Assembly (NCBI GenBank): GCA_016295225.1
Contig: JAEDLP010000014.1
Span: 1-22,251, forward strand
DNA length: 22,251 bases
Reading direction: 5' to 3'
Origin: Oscillospiraceae bacterium
GTDB taxonomy: Bacteria; Bacillota; Clostridia; Oscillospirales; Oscillospiraceae
A program made the translations under genes and the position numbers. Below are positions 13,954 through 22,251 of the stretch, in pieces. Under the pieces are notes generated by a model. That model had not been told where the DNA came from, did no database searches, and worked only from the letters and a program-made list of their open reading frames with translations. Every line of letters begins with the position of its first letter. Within the stretch, counting starts at the first letter, position 1.

Positions 13954-14099
13954 ACTGTACAATGAGGGAAAGTCTGGGAATCCATGAGAAGCCCCTCGAG
14001 AAAGGGCGAAAGCCCTCCGCAGACTTTACCGGACATTGGCATGAAAAAGCGGAGCAAAGCACGCTGTCATCTGTTACTATCAAGAGGGTAAGGAATGTT
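13954..14099 (+). other. Structured 5' leader of the glycosyltransferase mRNA (candidate regulatory RNA)
   Basis: About 145 nt lie between the predicted start site and the chosen start codon. A perfect 8-bp stem (AAAGTCTG 13969-13976 with CAGACTTT 14020-14027) encloses AGGGC-GAAA-GCCCT, a GNRA-capped hairpin. CTCCGC (14015-14020) can alternatively pair with GCGGAG further on, which would compete with the stem. I could not match it to a known riboswitch consensus, including c-di-GMP-I. The same segment is open in frame with the gene, from ATG 13962, so it could instead be a 46-residue N-terminal extension. Confidence 0.4.
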
Positions 14100-15359
14100 A
14101 TGGAAATTCTATTGACTGTGAATGCTGTCGTAGCCGTGCTGTTTCTCGCCTGCTACGCCTATCAGATGTTTTATATGGCGGTGCCCTTCGTGAAGAAGGA
14201 AAAACCCCATAAGGCCGTGGTTCCTCACCGTTTCGCCGTTCTCATCTGCGCGCGGAATGAGGAGGCCGTTATTGCCGACCTGCTGCAAAGCATCCGGCAC
14301 CAAACCTATGACCAGAGCCTCATCACCACCTTCGTCATGGCAGACAACTGCACCGACCGGACGGCGGAGATTGCCCGGGAAGAGGGCGCGGTGGTGTACA
14401 CCCGGTTCAACAAGGAACTGGTGGGCAAGGGCTACGCCCTGGAGAAACTCATCAACCACATTGAAGAGGACTATCCCAAGACCTTCGACGGCTTCTTCGT
14501 CTTCGACGCGGACAACATTCTGGACTGCCATTTCATCGAGGCCATGAACCAGTCCTTCTGCGATGGTTACGAGGTTCTCACCAGCTTCCGCAACTCCAAG
14601 AACTACGGTGACAACTGGATCTCCGCGGGCTATGCCCTGTGGTTCATCCGGGAGTCCCGCTACCTGAACAACGCCCGCATGCTGATGAACACCAGCTGCG
14701 CCGTCTCCGGCACCGGATTCTTCTTCAGCCGGGAGGTCATGGAGAGCACCGGCGGCTGGAAGTTCCACCTGCTCACCGAGGACATCGAGTTCTCCGTCCA
14801 CCACATCCTCAAGGGCCGGAAGATCGGCTTCTGCGCCGATGCCATCCTCTACGATGAGCAGCCGGTGACCTTCCGCCAGTCCTGGCGGCAGCGCCTGCGC
14901 TGGGCCAGAGGCTTCCTCCAGGTTTTCCGGAAATACGGCTTCGGTCTGGTGAAGGGCGTGGGCCGGGGGAGCTTCTCCTGCTACGACATGAGCATGACCG
15001 TCATGCCGGCCTTCGTCCTGACGGTGGGCCTCATCGTCACCTATCTGGTGATGGCCACAGTCACCGCCGTGGACGGCATCCCCTTCTGGCCCTGCCTGAC
15101 CTACATCGCCCGGACGGTGTTTGGCATGTATCTGACCCTGTACATCATCGGCCTGTTTACTACGGTAACCGAGTGGGACAATATTCATACCACGACCGCC
15201 AAAAAGATCCTGTATACCTTTACCTTCCCTCTGTTTATGCTGACCTACATCCCCATTTCCGTGAACGCCCTGTTCACCAAGGTCCAGTGGAAGCCCATTG
15301 AACATCACCGGGCAGACCGGAAGGTGCTGGAAGCAGCGGCCAGCCGAAGCATGAAATGA
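14100..15359 (+). CDS. Membrane glycosyltransferase, family 2
   Basis: 419 residues. A first membrane helix (about 3-27, LLTVNAVVAVLFLACYAYQMFYMAV) is followed by a GT-A catalytic domain: LICARNEEAVIADLL, MADNCTDRT, FVFDADN (metal-binding DxD type), LTEDIEFSVHH (catalytic base region) and QRLRWARG (the QxxRW motif of processive synthases). Three to four C-terminal helices follow. The layout matches BcsA/PgaC/hyaluronan-synthase-like enzymes making a cell-surface polysaccharide; the sugar is unknown and no PilZ domain is present. I prefer ATG 14100 with AAGGA 5 nt upstream. ATG 13962 also has a good site (GGAGGG, 8 nt), but the predicted transcript would begin inside that site. No partner gene is adjacent, so it seems monocistronic. 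Confidence 0.9.
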   Translation: MEILLTVNAVVAVLFLACYAYQMFYMAVPFVKKEKPHKAVVPHRFAVLICARNEEAVIADLLQSIRHQTYDQSLITTFVMADNCTDRTAEIAREEGAVVYTRFNKELVGKGYALEKLINHIEEDYPKTFDGFFVFDADNILDCHFIEAMNQSFCDGYEVLTSFRNSKNYGDNWISAGYALWFIRESRYLNNARMLMNTSCAVSGTGFFFSREVMESTGGWKFHLLTEDIEFSVHHILKGRKIGFCADAILYDEQPVTFRQSWRQRLRWARGFLQVFRKYGFGLVKGVGRGSFSCYDMSMTVMPAFVLTVGLIVTYLVMATVTAVDGIPFWPCLTYIARTVFGMYLTLYIIGLFTTVTEWDNIHTTTAKKILYTFTFPLFMLTYIPISVNALFTKVQWKPIEHHRADRKVLEAAASRSMK

Positions 15360-15363
15360 CGTG

Positions 15364-15389
15364 ATCCCCCGCCTGTCCCGGCGGGGGAT
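15364..15389 (+). terminator. Terminator of the glycosyltransferase gene
   Basis: Perfect 10-bp stem (ATCCCCCGCC / GGCGGGGGAT) with a 6-nt loop, 4 nt past the stop, followed by TGCTTTCGT. The T tract is weak. Confidence 0.75.
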
Positions 15390-15437
15390 TGCTTTCGTGT
15401 GCGCCGATGCGAGAGCGTCGGGTTGTGTCACCAATGC

Positions 15438-15590
15438 AAAAGGCTCCCCTGTGAGGGGAGCTGGCAGCCGAAGGCTGACTGAGAGGTGTTATCGTCGGGA
15501 TATTTCGTCGCACCGGTATGACGGATGAACTGTCAGGATAGCACCCCTCCCCCACTTCGCGGTCCCCCTCCCCTTGCAGGGGAGGCAAGG
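15438..15590. repeat. Small palindromic intergenic repeat element with inverted ends
   Basis: The left arm (15438-15493) and the reverse complement of the right arm (15540-15590) can be aligned with gaps: each starts with a strong hairpin (GCTCCCC-TGTGA-GGGGAGC on the left, CCTCCCC-TTGCA-GGGGAGG on the right), continues through a CCGAAGG / CCGCGAAG segment and ends in GTGTTATC / GTGCTATC. The left arm also has CAGCC-GAA-GGCTG. About 45 bp lie between the arms. This construction resembles small non-coding repeats common in gut Oscillospiraceae. No target duplication is obvious. It fills most of the space before the MATE gene. Confidence 0.65.
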
Positions 15591-15635
15591 GCCCACGAGA
15601 AATACTTTCACCCCCATGGAAGGAGGAATTCGCCT

Positions 15636-17060
15636 ATGGCGCTGCCCAAACCCCGCTGGCGGGACCCGGTCTTCTGGGCCACCGCACTGCGCCTGACTTT
15701 GCCGGTGGCCATCCAGAACCTGCTCGTCAGCTCCTTTGCCCTGGTGGACACCCTCATGGTGGGCCAGCTGGGGGATGTCCCCCTGTCGGCCATCGGCATG
15801 GCCACCCAGTGGGCCTGGTTTTTGAATATCTGCCAGTTTGGCTTCTGCTCGGGGGCCACCCTGTTTTACGCCCAGTACTGGGGCGTGAAGGATGTGAAGG
15901 GTATCCACCGGGTCTTCGGGATTGCCATGTCCCTGGTGACCGTTCTCTCCCTGGCCTTTACTGCCGTCTGCGCGGGGGCGCCAGAGTGGGCCATGTCCCT
16001 CTTCAACCGAACCCCCGAGGTGGTGGCCCAGGGGGCGGCCTATCTGCGGATCGCCGGGTGGTCCTACCTGGGCCAGATGGCCGTGAGCATGATCGGCGCC
16101 CTCCTCCGGTCCACCGGCCGGGTAAAACTCCCCATGGTCACTGCCTGCCTGACCACCGCCCTCAACGTGATCCTAGACTACGCCATGATCTTTGGCAAGC
16201 TGGGGTTCCCGGCCCTGGGCATCGCCGGGGCGGCCTGGGCTACCACGATCTCCGCCTGGGTGGGCCTGGTCTTTCTGGCAGTGGTGTCCGCTGTCCAGAA
16301 GAACATCCTCATCGGCCCTCTCCGGGAATTTTTTGCCTTCGACCGGCAAATGCTGGCCGAGTATTTCCAAAAGGCCAACCCGGTGGTGATCAACGAGGTG
16401 GCCTGGGGCCTGGGTACCGTGGTTCTGAACCTCATCTACTCCAACCTGGGCTATGAATACTACGCGGCGGTGACCATCGTCCGCACCTTTGAGAACCTGG
16501 CCTTCGCCCTGCTCATCGGCCTGTGCTCGGCCTGCGCTATCATGGTGGGTAATTCGGTGGGTGCGGGGGATATTGACCAGGGGGTGGAACAGTCCCGGCG
16601 GTTTGCGGTGATGGAGCCTCTGGCGGCCGGCGGCCTGGGCCTGGTTCTTATCGCCGCCCGGAAGCCCCTCCTCCACCTGTTCAACACCGGCGGGGCGTTG
16701 TCGGAACTCACCTATGTCAGCGCCGTCTACATTCTGGTCATCTACAGCATCCACATGCTCATCCGCAACATCCCCTATATCACCATCGTGGGCATCTACC
16801 GGGCGGGAGGAGACACCTTCACCGGGGTGAAGTACGACATGGGCTGCCTGTGGTTCCTGTCCATCCCCGTGACCTTCCTGGCGGCCTACGTGGTCAAGCT
16901 GCCCTTCCCGGTGGTCTATGCCCTGATGCTGGTCTCCGAGGACTACCTGAAGACCTGGCTGTGTATCCGCCACTTCCGGTCCTGGAAGTGGCTCATGCCC
17001 GTCACCCGGGAGGGCCGCGTCGCTCTGGCGGCCTGGAAAGAAAAATACGAGATCGAGTGA
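15636..17060 (+). CDS. MATE-family efflux transporter
   Basis: 474 residues with about twelve membrane helices in two similar halves, the normal size of the family. MATE proteins expel cationic drugs or metabolites against a sodium or proton gradient. Typical segments are LTLPVAIQNLLVSSFALVDT LMVGQLG at the N terminus, MIGALLRSTGRVKLPM and LNVILDYAMIFG in the first half, and IGLCSACAIMVGNSVGAGD and GIYRAGGDTFTGVKYD in the second. ATG 15636 has AGGAGG 9 nt upstream; the open frame before it belongs to the repeat element. No clear promoter was found nearby. A Cys-rich small protein follows 19 nt downstream, probably on the same mRNA. Substrate unknown. Confidence 0.93.
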   Translation: MALPKPRWRDPVFWATALRLTLPVAIQNLLVSSFALVDTLMVGQLGDVPLSAIGMATQWAWFLNICQFGFCSGATLFYAQYWGVKDVKGIHRVFGIAMSLVTVLSLAFTAVCAGAPEWAMSLFNRTPEVVAQGAAYLRIAGWSYLGQMAVSMIGALLRSTGRVKLPMVTACLTTALNVILDYAMIFGKLGFPALGIAGAAWATTISAWVGLVFLAVVSAVQKNILIGPLREFFAFDRQMLAEYFQKANPVVINEVAWGLGTVVLNLIYSNLGYEYYAAVTIVRTFENLAFALLIGLCSACAIMVGNSVGAGDIDQGVEQSRRFAVMEPLAAGGLGLVLIAARKPLLHLFNTGGALSELTYVSAVYILVIYSIHMLIRNIPYITIVGIYRAGGDTFTGVKYDMGCLWFLSIPVTFLAAYVVKLPFPVVYALMLVSEDYLKTWLCIRHFRSWKWLMPVTREGRVALAAWKEKYEIE

Positions 17061-17079
17061 ATCGAAGGAGGAACCCGTT

Positions 17080-17352
17080 ATGGCTATGGATCTCACCGGA
17101 AGACATTACACCTGGTTTCAGAACCGGGCGTGCGAGTACTTCCCCTGCCACAAGGATGTGCTGGAGGAGGAGTTCAACTGTCTCTTCTGCTACTGTCCCC
17201 TGTACCGCGCCCCCAACTGCGGCGGCGGCTTCGTCATGCGCGACGGGGTGAAGGACTGCTCCTACTGCCTGCTCCCCCACAACGGCGGGGAGAGCTATGC
17301 CTACATCTCCGCCAAGCTCCGGGAGGAGGGGCTTTTCCCGGAGAAGAAGTGA
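17080..17352 (+). CDS. Cysteine-rich small-domain protein
   Basis: 90 residues, of which nine are cysteine: CEYFPCH near 18-23, FNCLFCYCPLY near 33-42, then PNC and DCSYCLLPHN. This order matches the small Cys-rich domain of PF04071, which is expected to bind zinc or a similar metal. In some genomes the domain is fused to cobalamin-synthesis proteins, but no such gene is near. It lies 19 nt behind the MATE gene with its own GGAGG 8 nt before the ATG. Function is unknown. Confidence 0.88.
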   Translation: MAMDLTGRHYTWFQNRACEYFPCHKDVLEEEFNCLFCYCPLYRAPNCGGGFVMRDGVKDCSYCLLPHNGGESYAYISAKLREEGLFPEKK

Positions 17353-17364
17353 AAATGGAACCCG

Positions 17365-17395
17365 AAACGGCGGCCGTCAGGCCGCCGTTTTTGCG
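17365..17395 (+). terminator. Terminator of the MATE / Cys-rich operon
   Basis: Perfect 11-bp stem (AAACGGCGGCC / GGCCGCCGTTT) with a GTCA loop and a run of five T, 12 nt past the stop. Confidence 0.9.
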
Positions 17396-17402
17396 AAAAA
17401 AA

Positions 17403-17433
17403 CCCGGTCCGGGCAGAGGGCTGCCCGGCCGGG
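17403..17433 (-). terminator. Terminator of the acetate-transporter gene
   Basis: Strong GC-rich stem (CCCGG-T-CCGGGCAG with CTGCCCGGCCGGG, one bulged base). On the minus strand TTTTTTT follows. It stands back to back with the plus-strand terminator at 17365-17395. Confidence 0.9.
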
Positions 17434-17471
17434 AATCTTGAGCCGGTTTCAATATCAATGGTTAAAAGGGA

Positions 17472-18008
17472 TCAGCCCAGCACGTGGGGATACAGCAGGA
17501 AGAAGGAGATAAAGCCGATGGCCAGGTTGCACACCCCGGCCAGCTTGCTCAGCTTGGGATTTTCGGTGTACCAGCCGAAGACCAGGGTGATGAGCAGCAC
17601 GTCGATGACCACCAGGTCGATGCCCAGGGGCCAGACCAGGCCGTCTGCGAAGGCCCGGAGGGTGAACAGGATGACCAGAACCAGGCCGCAGGCGAAGAAG
17701 TGTGCCATGACCTTCTTATCGCCGCCCTTCAGGAAGAAGAGACCCACCAGGATCCAGAACAGGCCGAAGAAGCCAAAGACAGTACCCAGGTATTTGCTGT
17801 GGTCGCCGCCGGTGCTGAACAGATACATGCTCAGGGCGGTGAAGAGCTGGCAAATACCGCCAAACACGATGGCGATGTAGCCCAGAGACCGGGTGAGCTT
17901 GGTGTGGTCGGCGCCCTTGACGCCGACGCCGACCTGCTCTAAACCAAAACAGATGACCGTTGCGAACAGTCCAAAAACGCCGATTGCTTCAGGATTTACA
18001 GGGAGCAT
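17472..18008 (-). CDS. SatP/YaaH-like (GPR1/FUN34/YaaH) acetate transporter
   Basis: 178 residues, close to E. coli SatP (188), with six membrane helices. The N-terminal NPEAIGVFGLFATVICFGL corresponds to the family NPAPLGL signature, and GYIAIVFGGICQLFTALSMY and GFFGLFWILVGLFF match the second and later conserved helices. Family members carry acetate or succinate, or form pores for them. TAGGAGGT lies just before ATG 18008. A good promoter about 110 bp upstream and the terminator at 17403 make it monocistronic. The family assignment is from recognition only; the NPAPLG match is imperfect. Confidence 0.8.
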   Translation of the reverse strand: MLPVNPEAIGVFGLFATVICFGLEQVGVGVKGADHTKLTRSLGYIAIVFGGICQLFTALSMYLFSTGGDHSKYLGTVFGFFGLFWILVGLFFLKGGDKKVMAHFFACGLVLVILFTLRAFADGLVWPLGIDLVVIDVLLITLVFGWYTENPKLSKLAGVCNLAIGFISFFLLYPHVLG

Positions 18009-18119
18009 AGGAACCTCCTAAAAATGATGAAAGTAATACAGTGTGGATGGAAAAACAATGAAACCGGAATCCGGGCTTGGCTGCGGTGAAGCCGGCCGCC
18101 CAGGCATCAATTAGCCCAA

Positions 18120-18148
18120 AACATACCGGATTTGTTATAAAAGGTCAA
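18120..18148 (-). promoter_or_regulatory. Promoter of the acetate-transporter gene
   Basis: On the minus strand, -35 TTGACC (18143-18148), a 17-bp spacer and -10 TATGTT (18120-18125). The leader is about 105 nt and GC-rich with several short complementary segments. Confidence 0.65.
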
Positions 18149-18381
18149 TCTATTGTGAATATACAAATTCTTTGGAATCTTTCCTCATATACAGAGAAAC
18201 AAAAGTTAAAATACAGAAAGTAAAAATATAGATAAAATCAGATATGAAAGAGATTATTCGCGGTGGAAATGGAAAAGCCCCAGGATTCCGGGGAATTCCG
18301 CAAGAAGATACCTGCGTTTATGCAAAAAAAGACCGGGCGGCAAACGGAGGGCCGTCCGGAGATAAAGGAGGTTCCCGGGAA
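18149..18381. other. AT-rich intergenic segment
   Basis: Together with the promoter and leader above, the gene-free stretch runs from 18009 to 18381. The part from about 18150 to 18260 is strikingly AT-rich for this genome, with A-runs spaced irregularly. A weak hairpin CCCC..GGGG at 18277-18292, followed by CTTTTCC on the minus strand, may end the peptidase transcript. I see no conserved ORF. Confidence 0.5.
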
Positions 18382-19773
18382 TCAGGGTAAGCAAAGTTCC
18401 GGGTCGATGGGTTCATCCTGCCAGCGGATCTCGAAGTGGCAGTGGGGGCCGGTGGACCGGCCGGTGGAACCCATAAGGGCGATGGTCTGGCCCTGTTCCA
18501 CCCAGTCCCCCTGGTTGGCCAGAAGCTGGGAGCAGTGGGCGTAGTAGGTGACGAAGCCGTTGCCGTGGTCCACCTTCACCAGGTTGCCATAGGTTCCCTT
18601 GACCCCCGAGAAGGTGACCGTGCCGCTGGCGGCGGCATAGAGTGGGGTACCGGCGGCGTTGGCAATGTCCGTGCCGCTGTGGAAACTGGTGGAACCGAAG
18701 ATGTACCGGGCGCCAAAGGGAGAGGTGATCTGTCCCGTGGTGGGCCAGGCGAATCGGCCGTGGGCGGCGTCCACCCCCTGGGCGGTACCCACGCCCACGA
18801 TGGTGGGGGTGGCCTCGGTGATGGTCTGGGAGGAGAGGGTCTCCCGGCCCACTTCCACGCCGCAGCGGTAGGTGACCCGGTCGGTGCGCTCCTCCTGGCC
18901 CTCGGTCCCCTCCTCCAGGGTGGCGGTCTGGCCCAGAATGAGGTCGCCGGTCTCCTGCTCCTGGATGGGAGAGGGGATGGCCTGGGTGTAGGTGACCTCC
19001 TCCACGGTCTCCACCAGGAGCAGGGGGGGCGGAGTCTCGTCCGGGACGGCGGACCCCTCCCCGCCCTCGTCCAGGGGGGCGAAGACGGCCACGGCCTCCT
19101 CGCCCTCATCGGCGGGCCGGAGGAGGACCTCCGCCAAGGCCTCGGCGGAGAGGAGCTCGGTGTCTGCGGGGAGGTAGTCCAGAGAGATATCCAGGCTGCT
19201 CGCCAGAGAGACTGAGCGGGTGTTTTCCGTGGTATAGCGGGTCTTTGCCAGAGCCAGGGCTTCGGCGATGTCCTCTTCGCTCTCGCAGGCGCCCGCGGCT
19301 ATGCCGTCCACCGTGAGGACGTAGGCCTCCTTGACCTGCTCCACCGTCTCCATGAGACTGGCGGTGAGCTGGTCCGGGGTCTGGATGCTCTCCTTGGGGG
19401 CAATGGTCAGGGACACCTGGGTCCGATTGTCGTAGTCGTAGTCGGTCTTTAGGATGGCCGAGACCTGCTCCTCCACCTGGGAGACCGCCTGGGCGTAGGT
19501 CTCCTCCTGGCGAACAAAGGCCAGGGGCGGGTCCCCGTCGGCGGAGACTGCGTAGCACAGGGTGCAGGTGGAGGCCACCACCGCTCCAGCGGCGGTGAGT
19601 CCGGTGAGTCCCAGAAGGGCCGCCGCGATCACCATGCGTTTGGTGACTGGTCTCCGCCTCTCCTTGGACTCCTGCTCCAAATCGGCCAGCTGGCAAAAAA
19701 ATTCCTCCGGGGCGGACAAGTCCTCCTGCCAGCCCGGTCCGGTGGAAAACCGGGATGTGGTATGATGGTTCAA
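18382..19773 (-). CDS. Membrane-anchored M23 endopeptidase with G5 domain
   Basis: 463 residues. A basic cytoplasmic N terminus (1-46) leads to one membrane helix (about 47-68, MVIAAALLGLTGLTAAGAVVAS), so the rest is extracellular. Residues about 80-220 are a helical and acidic stalk; a G5 domain follows at about 255-330 (VETVEEVTYTQAIP.. GVEVGRETLSSQTI), a fold that binds cell-wall sugars. The C-terminal M23 (LytM) domain has all zinc ligands: FHSGTDIA and GPHCHFEI, with YGNLVKVDHGNGFVTYYAH between. It should cleave peptidoglycan peptide bridges. The start is TTG 19773 with AAGGAGC about 8 nt upstream; no ATG fits. It is divergent from an XRE regulator. Confidence 0.93.
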   Translation of the reverse strand: MNHHTTSRFSTGPGWQEDLSAPEEFFCQLADLEQESKERRRPVTKRMVIAAALLGLTGLTAAGAVVASTCTLCYAVSADGDPPLAFVRQEETYAQAVSQVEEQVSAILKTDYDYDNRTQVSLTIAPKESIQTPDQLTASLMETVEQVKEAYVLTVDGIAAGACESEEDIAEALALAKTRYTTENTRSVSLASSLDISLDYLPADTELLSAEALAEVLLRPADEGEEAVAVFAPLDEGGEGSAVPDETPPPLLLVETVEEVTYTQAIPSPIQEQETGDLILGQTATLEEGTEGQEERTDRVTYRCGVEVGRETLSSQTITEATPTIVGVGTAQGVDAAHGRFAWPTTGQITSPFGARYIFGSTSFHSGTDIANAAGTPLYAAASGTVTFSGVKGTYGNLVKVDHGNGFVTYYAHCSQLLANQGDWVEQGQTIALMGSTGRSTGPHCHFEIRWQDEPIDPELCLP

Positions 19774-19955
19774 AGGGAACGCTCCTTTCTGTAGTGTGGG
19801 TAAAAAGAAACAAAAGGGTTACAAACTGGTGACAGAAAAAGGATACGACGGAGGCGGGAACTCCGTCAAGAGGTTGCTTTTGGGACATTTTGCCTCCTTG
19901 GTACCCTTTGGGAGGAAGGCTGTCGAGGCGGTCAAAAAAATTCTTTCGTGAGCCC

Positions 19956-19984
19956 TTTACAGGGGGTATTTCGCAAGATATAAT
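19956..19984 (+). promoter_or_regulatory. Promoter of the XRE regulator
   Basis: -35 TTTACA (19956-19961), a 17-bp spacer and a perfect -10 TATAAT (19979-19984). A small hairpin GCCGCC / GGCGGC lies in the leader at about 20023-20048, just before the ribosome site. Confidence 0.75.
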
Positions 19985-20063
19985 AATACAGCTTGTTAAA
20001 AAGACAGAGAGACAACGAGAGTAATGCCGCCCCAGGAAGACCGGCGGCAAGAGGAGTGATCCA

Positions 20064-20462
20064 ATGAATGTCATGTTCTCCCAGACGCTGTCCCACCTGC
20101 GCCATGAGAAGGGGATCAGTCAGCGGCTGGCCGCCCAGGAGCTGGGGGTCTCCCAGGCCCTGCTGTCCCACTATGAAAACGGCATCCGGGAGCCCGGTCT
20201 GGCCTTTGTGGTGAAGGCCTGCGACTACTACCAGGTCTCCGCTGACTACCTGCTGGGCCGGACCAGCGACCGCTCCGGGCCTGCGGGACCGGCGGGAGGC
20301 GGAGACCAGACAGACCCGGCCTCCCTCATGCGCACGGCGGATGTCCTGAGCCAGGTCTGCGTGGATCTGTGCCGGAAGGAGCCCGACCTGGGCCTGATGT
20401 TCCGCCGCCTGGCCTCCCAGCTGAACAAGAATCTGGGCAAGGCCCGCACCAAGGCGGATTGA
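20064..20462 (+). CDS. XRE-family helix-turn-helix regulator
   Basis: 132 residues. Residues about 6-62 are a Cro/CI-type HTH (LRHEKGISQRLAAQELGVSQALLSHYENGIREPGL, then VVKACDYYQVSADYLLGRT). After a flexible Gly/Pro-rich linker (SGPAGPAGGG) comes a helical tail (about 88-132) that may mediate dimerisation. GGAG lies 8 nt before ATG 20064. It is divergent from the M23 peptidase and 81 nt ahead of lepA with no terminator seen between, so it is probably co-transcribed with lepA. The target is unknown; the divergent wall peptidase is a candidate from position alone. Confidence 0.92.
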   Translation: MNVMFSQTLSHLRHEKGISQRLAAQELGVSQALLSHYENGIREPGLAFVVKACDYYQVSADYLLGRTSDRSGPAGPAGGGDQTDPASLMRTADVLSQVCVDLCRKEPDLGLMFRRLASQLNKNLGKARTKAD

Positions 20463-20543
20463 CCCCAAGCACACCCTGCGGTCCCGGCCGTCCGACTTGG
20501 CGGGGATCGTCTGCATAAATTTCCCCAAAGGAGGAAAGCAACT

Positions 20544-22251
<1,708 letters not shown>

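Noticed and set aside
13965..14090. c-di-GMP-I (GEMM), cobalamin or c-di-AMP riboswitch in the glycosyltransferase leader
   Set aside because: Short resemblances (GCAAAGC, GGGAATCC) occur but the conserved cores and stem order of these classes are missing.
18263..18544. Plus-strand 93-codon frame in the AT-rich intergenic region
   Set aside because: It runs into the antisense of the peptidase gene, has no convincing ribosome site and no recognisable sequence.

Overview
The window is chromosomal DNA of a GC-rich anaerobic Firmicute, most likely a gut Oscillospiraceae relative (Flavonifractor / Pseudoflavonifractor / Lawsonibacter type). The basis is the gene content (DUF3793/DUF2325 pair, DegV, YtrA-type GntR-ABC cassette, SLH protein, G5/M23 endopeptidase), AGGAGG-type ribosome sites, TTGACA/TATAAT promoters and clostridial-style intergenic repeats. 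This placement is inferred from content, not from a marker-gene search. No prophage, CRISPR array or complete insertion sequence is visible. The window runs off inside two translational GTPases: typA at the left edge (minus strand) and lepA at the right edge (plus strand).

Layout. 1-4.7 kb: 5' end of typA; an unrecognised lipoprotein divergent from a small two-helix potassium-channel-like protein; a 55-residue membrane ORF that looks like the first helix of a CLC chloride channel; an SLH-domain exported protein; and an ACT-containing threonine ammonia-lyase. 4.7-5.9 kb: a tRNA-Arg(CCU) with an unusual tertiary pair, then a DegV lipid-binding protein. 6.0-9.6 kb: a compact folate operon, folC-folE-folP-folBK, in which the first two and the last two genes overlap. 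It covers GTP to dihydroneopterin triphosphate, the aldolase, pyrophosphokinase and pteroate-synthase steps, and glutamylation. No dihydrofolate reductase or pABA gene is present here. 9.6-12.7 kb: a 150-bp MITE-like element with 16-bp perfect ends, an AEC-family carrier, and a GntR/ABC ATPase/permease operon with a palindromic operator over its own promoter.

12.8-13.9 kb: DUF2325-DUF3793, preceded by two inverted repeats resembling DtxR/IdeR iron boxes. 13.9-17.4 kb: a membrane glycosyltransferase behind a structured leader, a second small repeat element with inverted ends, a MATE exporter and a Cys-rich small protein. 17.4-22.25 kb: a SatP/YaaH-like acetate transporter, a membrane-anchored G5/M23 peptidase, a divergent XRE regulator and lepA.

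The genes are mainly housekeeping with short transcription units, each usually having a visible sigma-A promoter and hairpin terminator. The most unusual signals are non-coding: the covarying U19-A56 pair of the tRNA, the two MITE-like elements, the iron-box-like operators, the perfect palindrome in the folate promoter spacer and the long leader before the glycosyltransferase.
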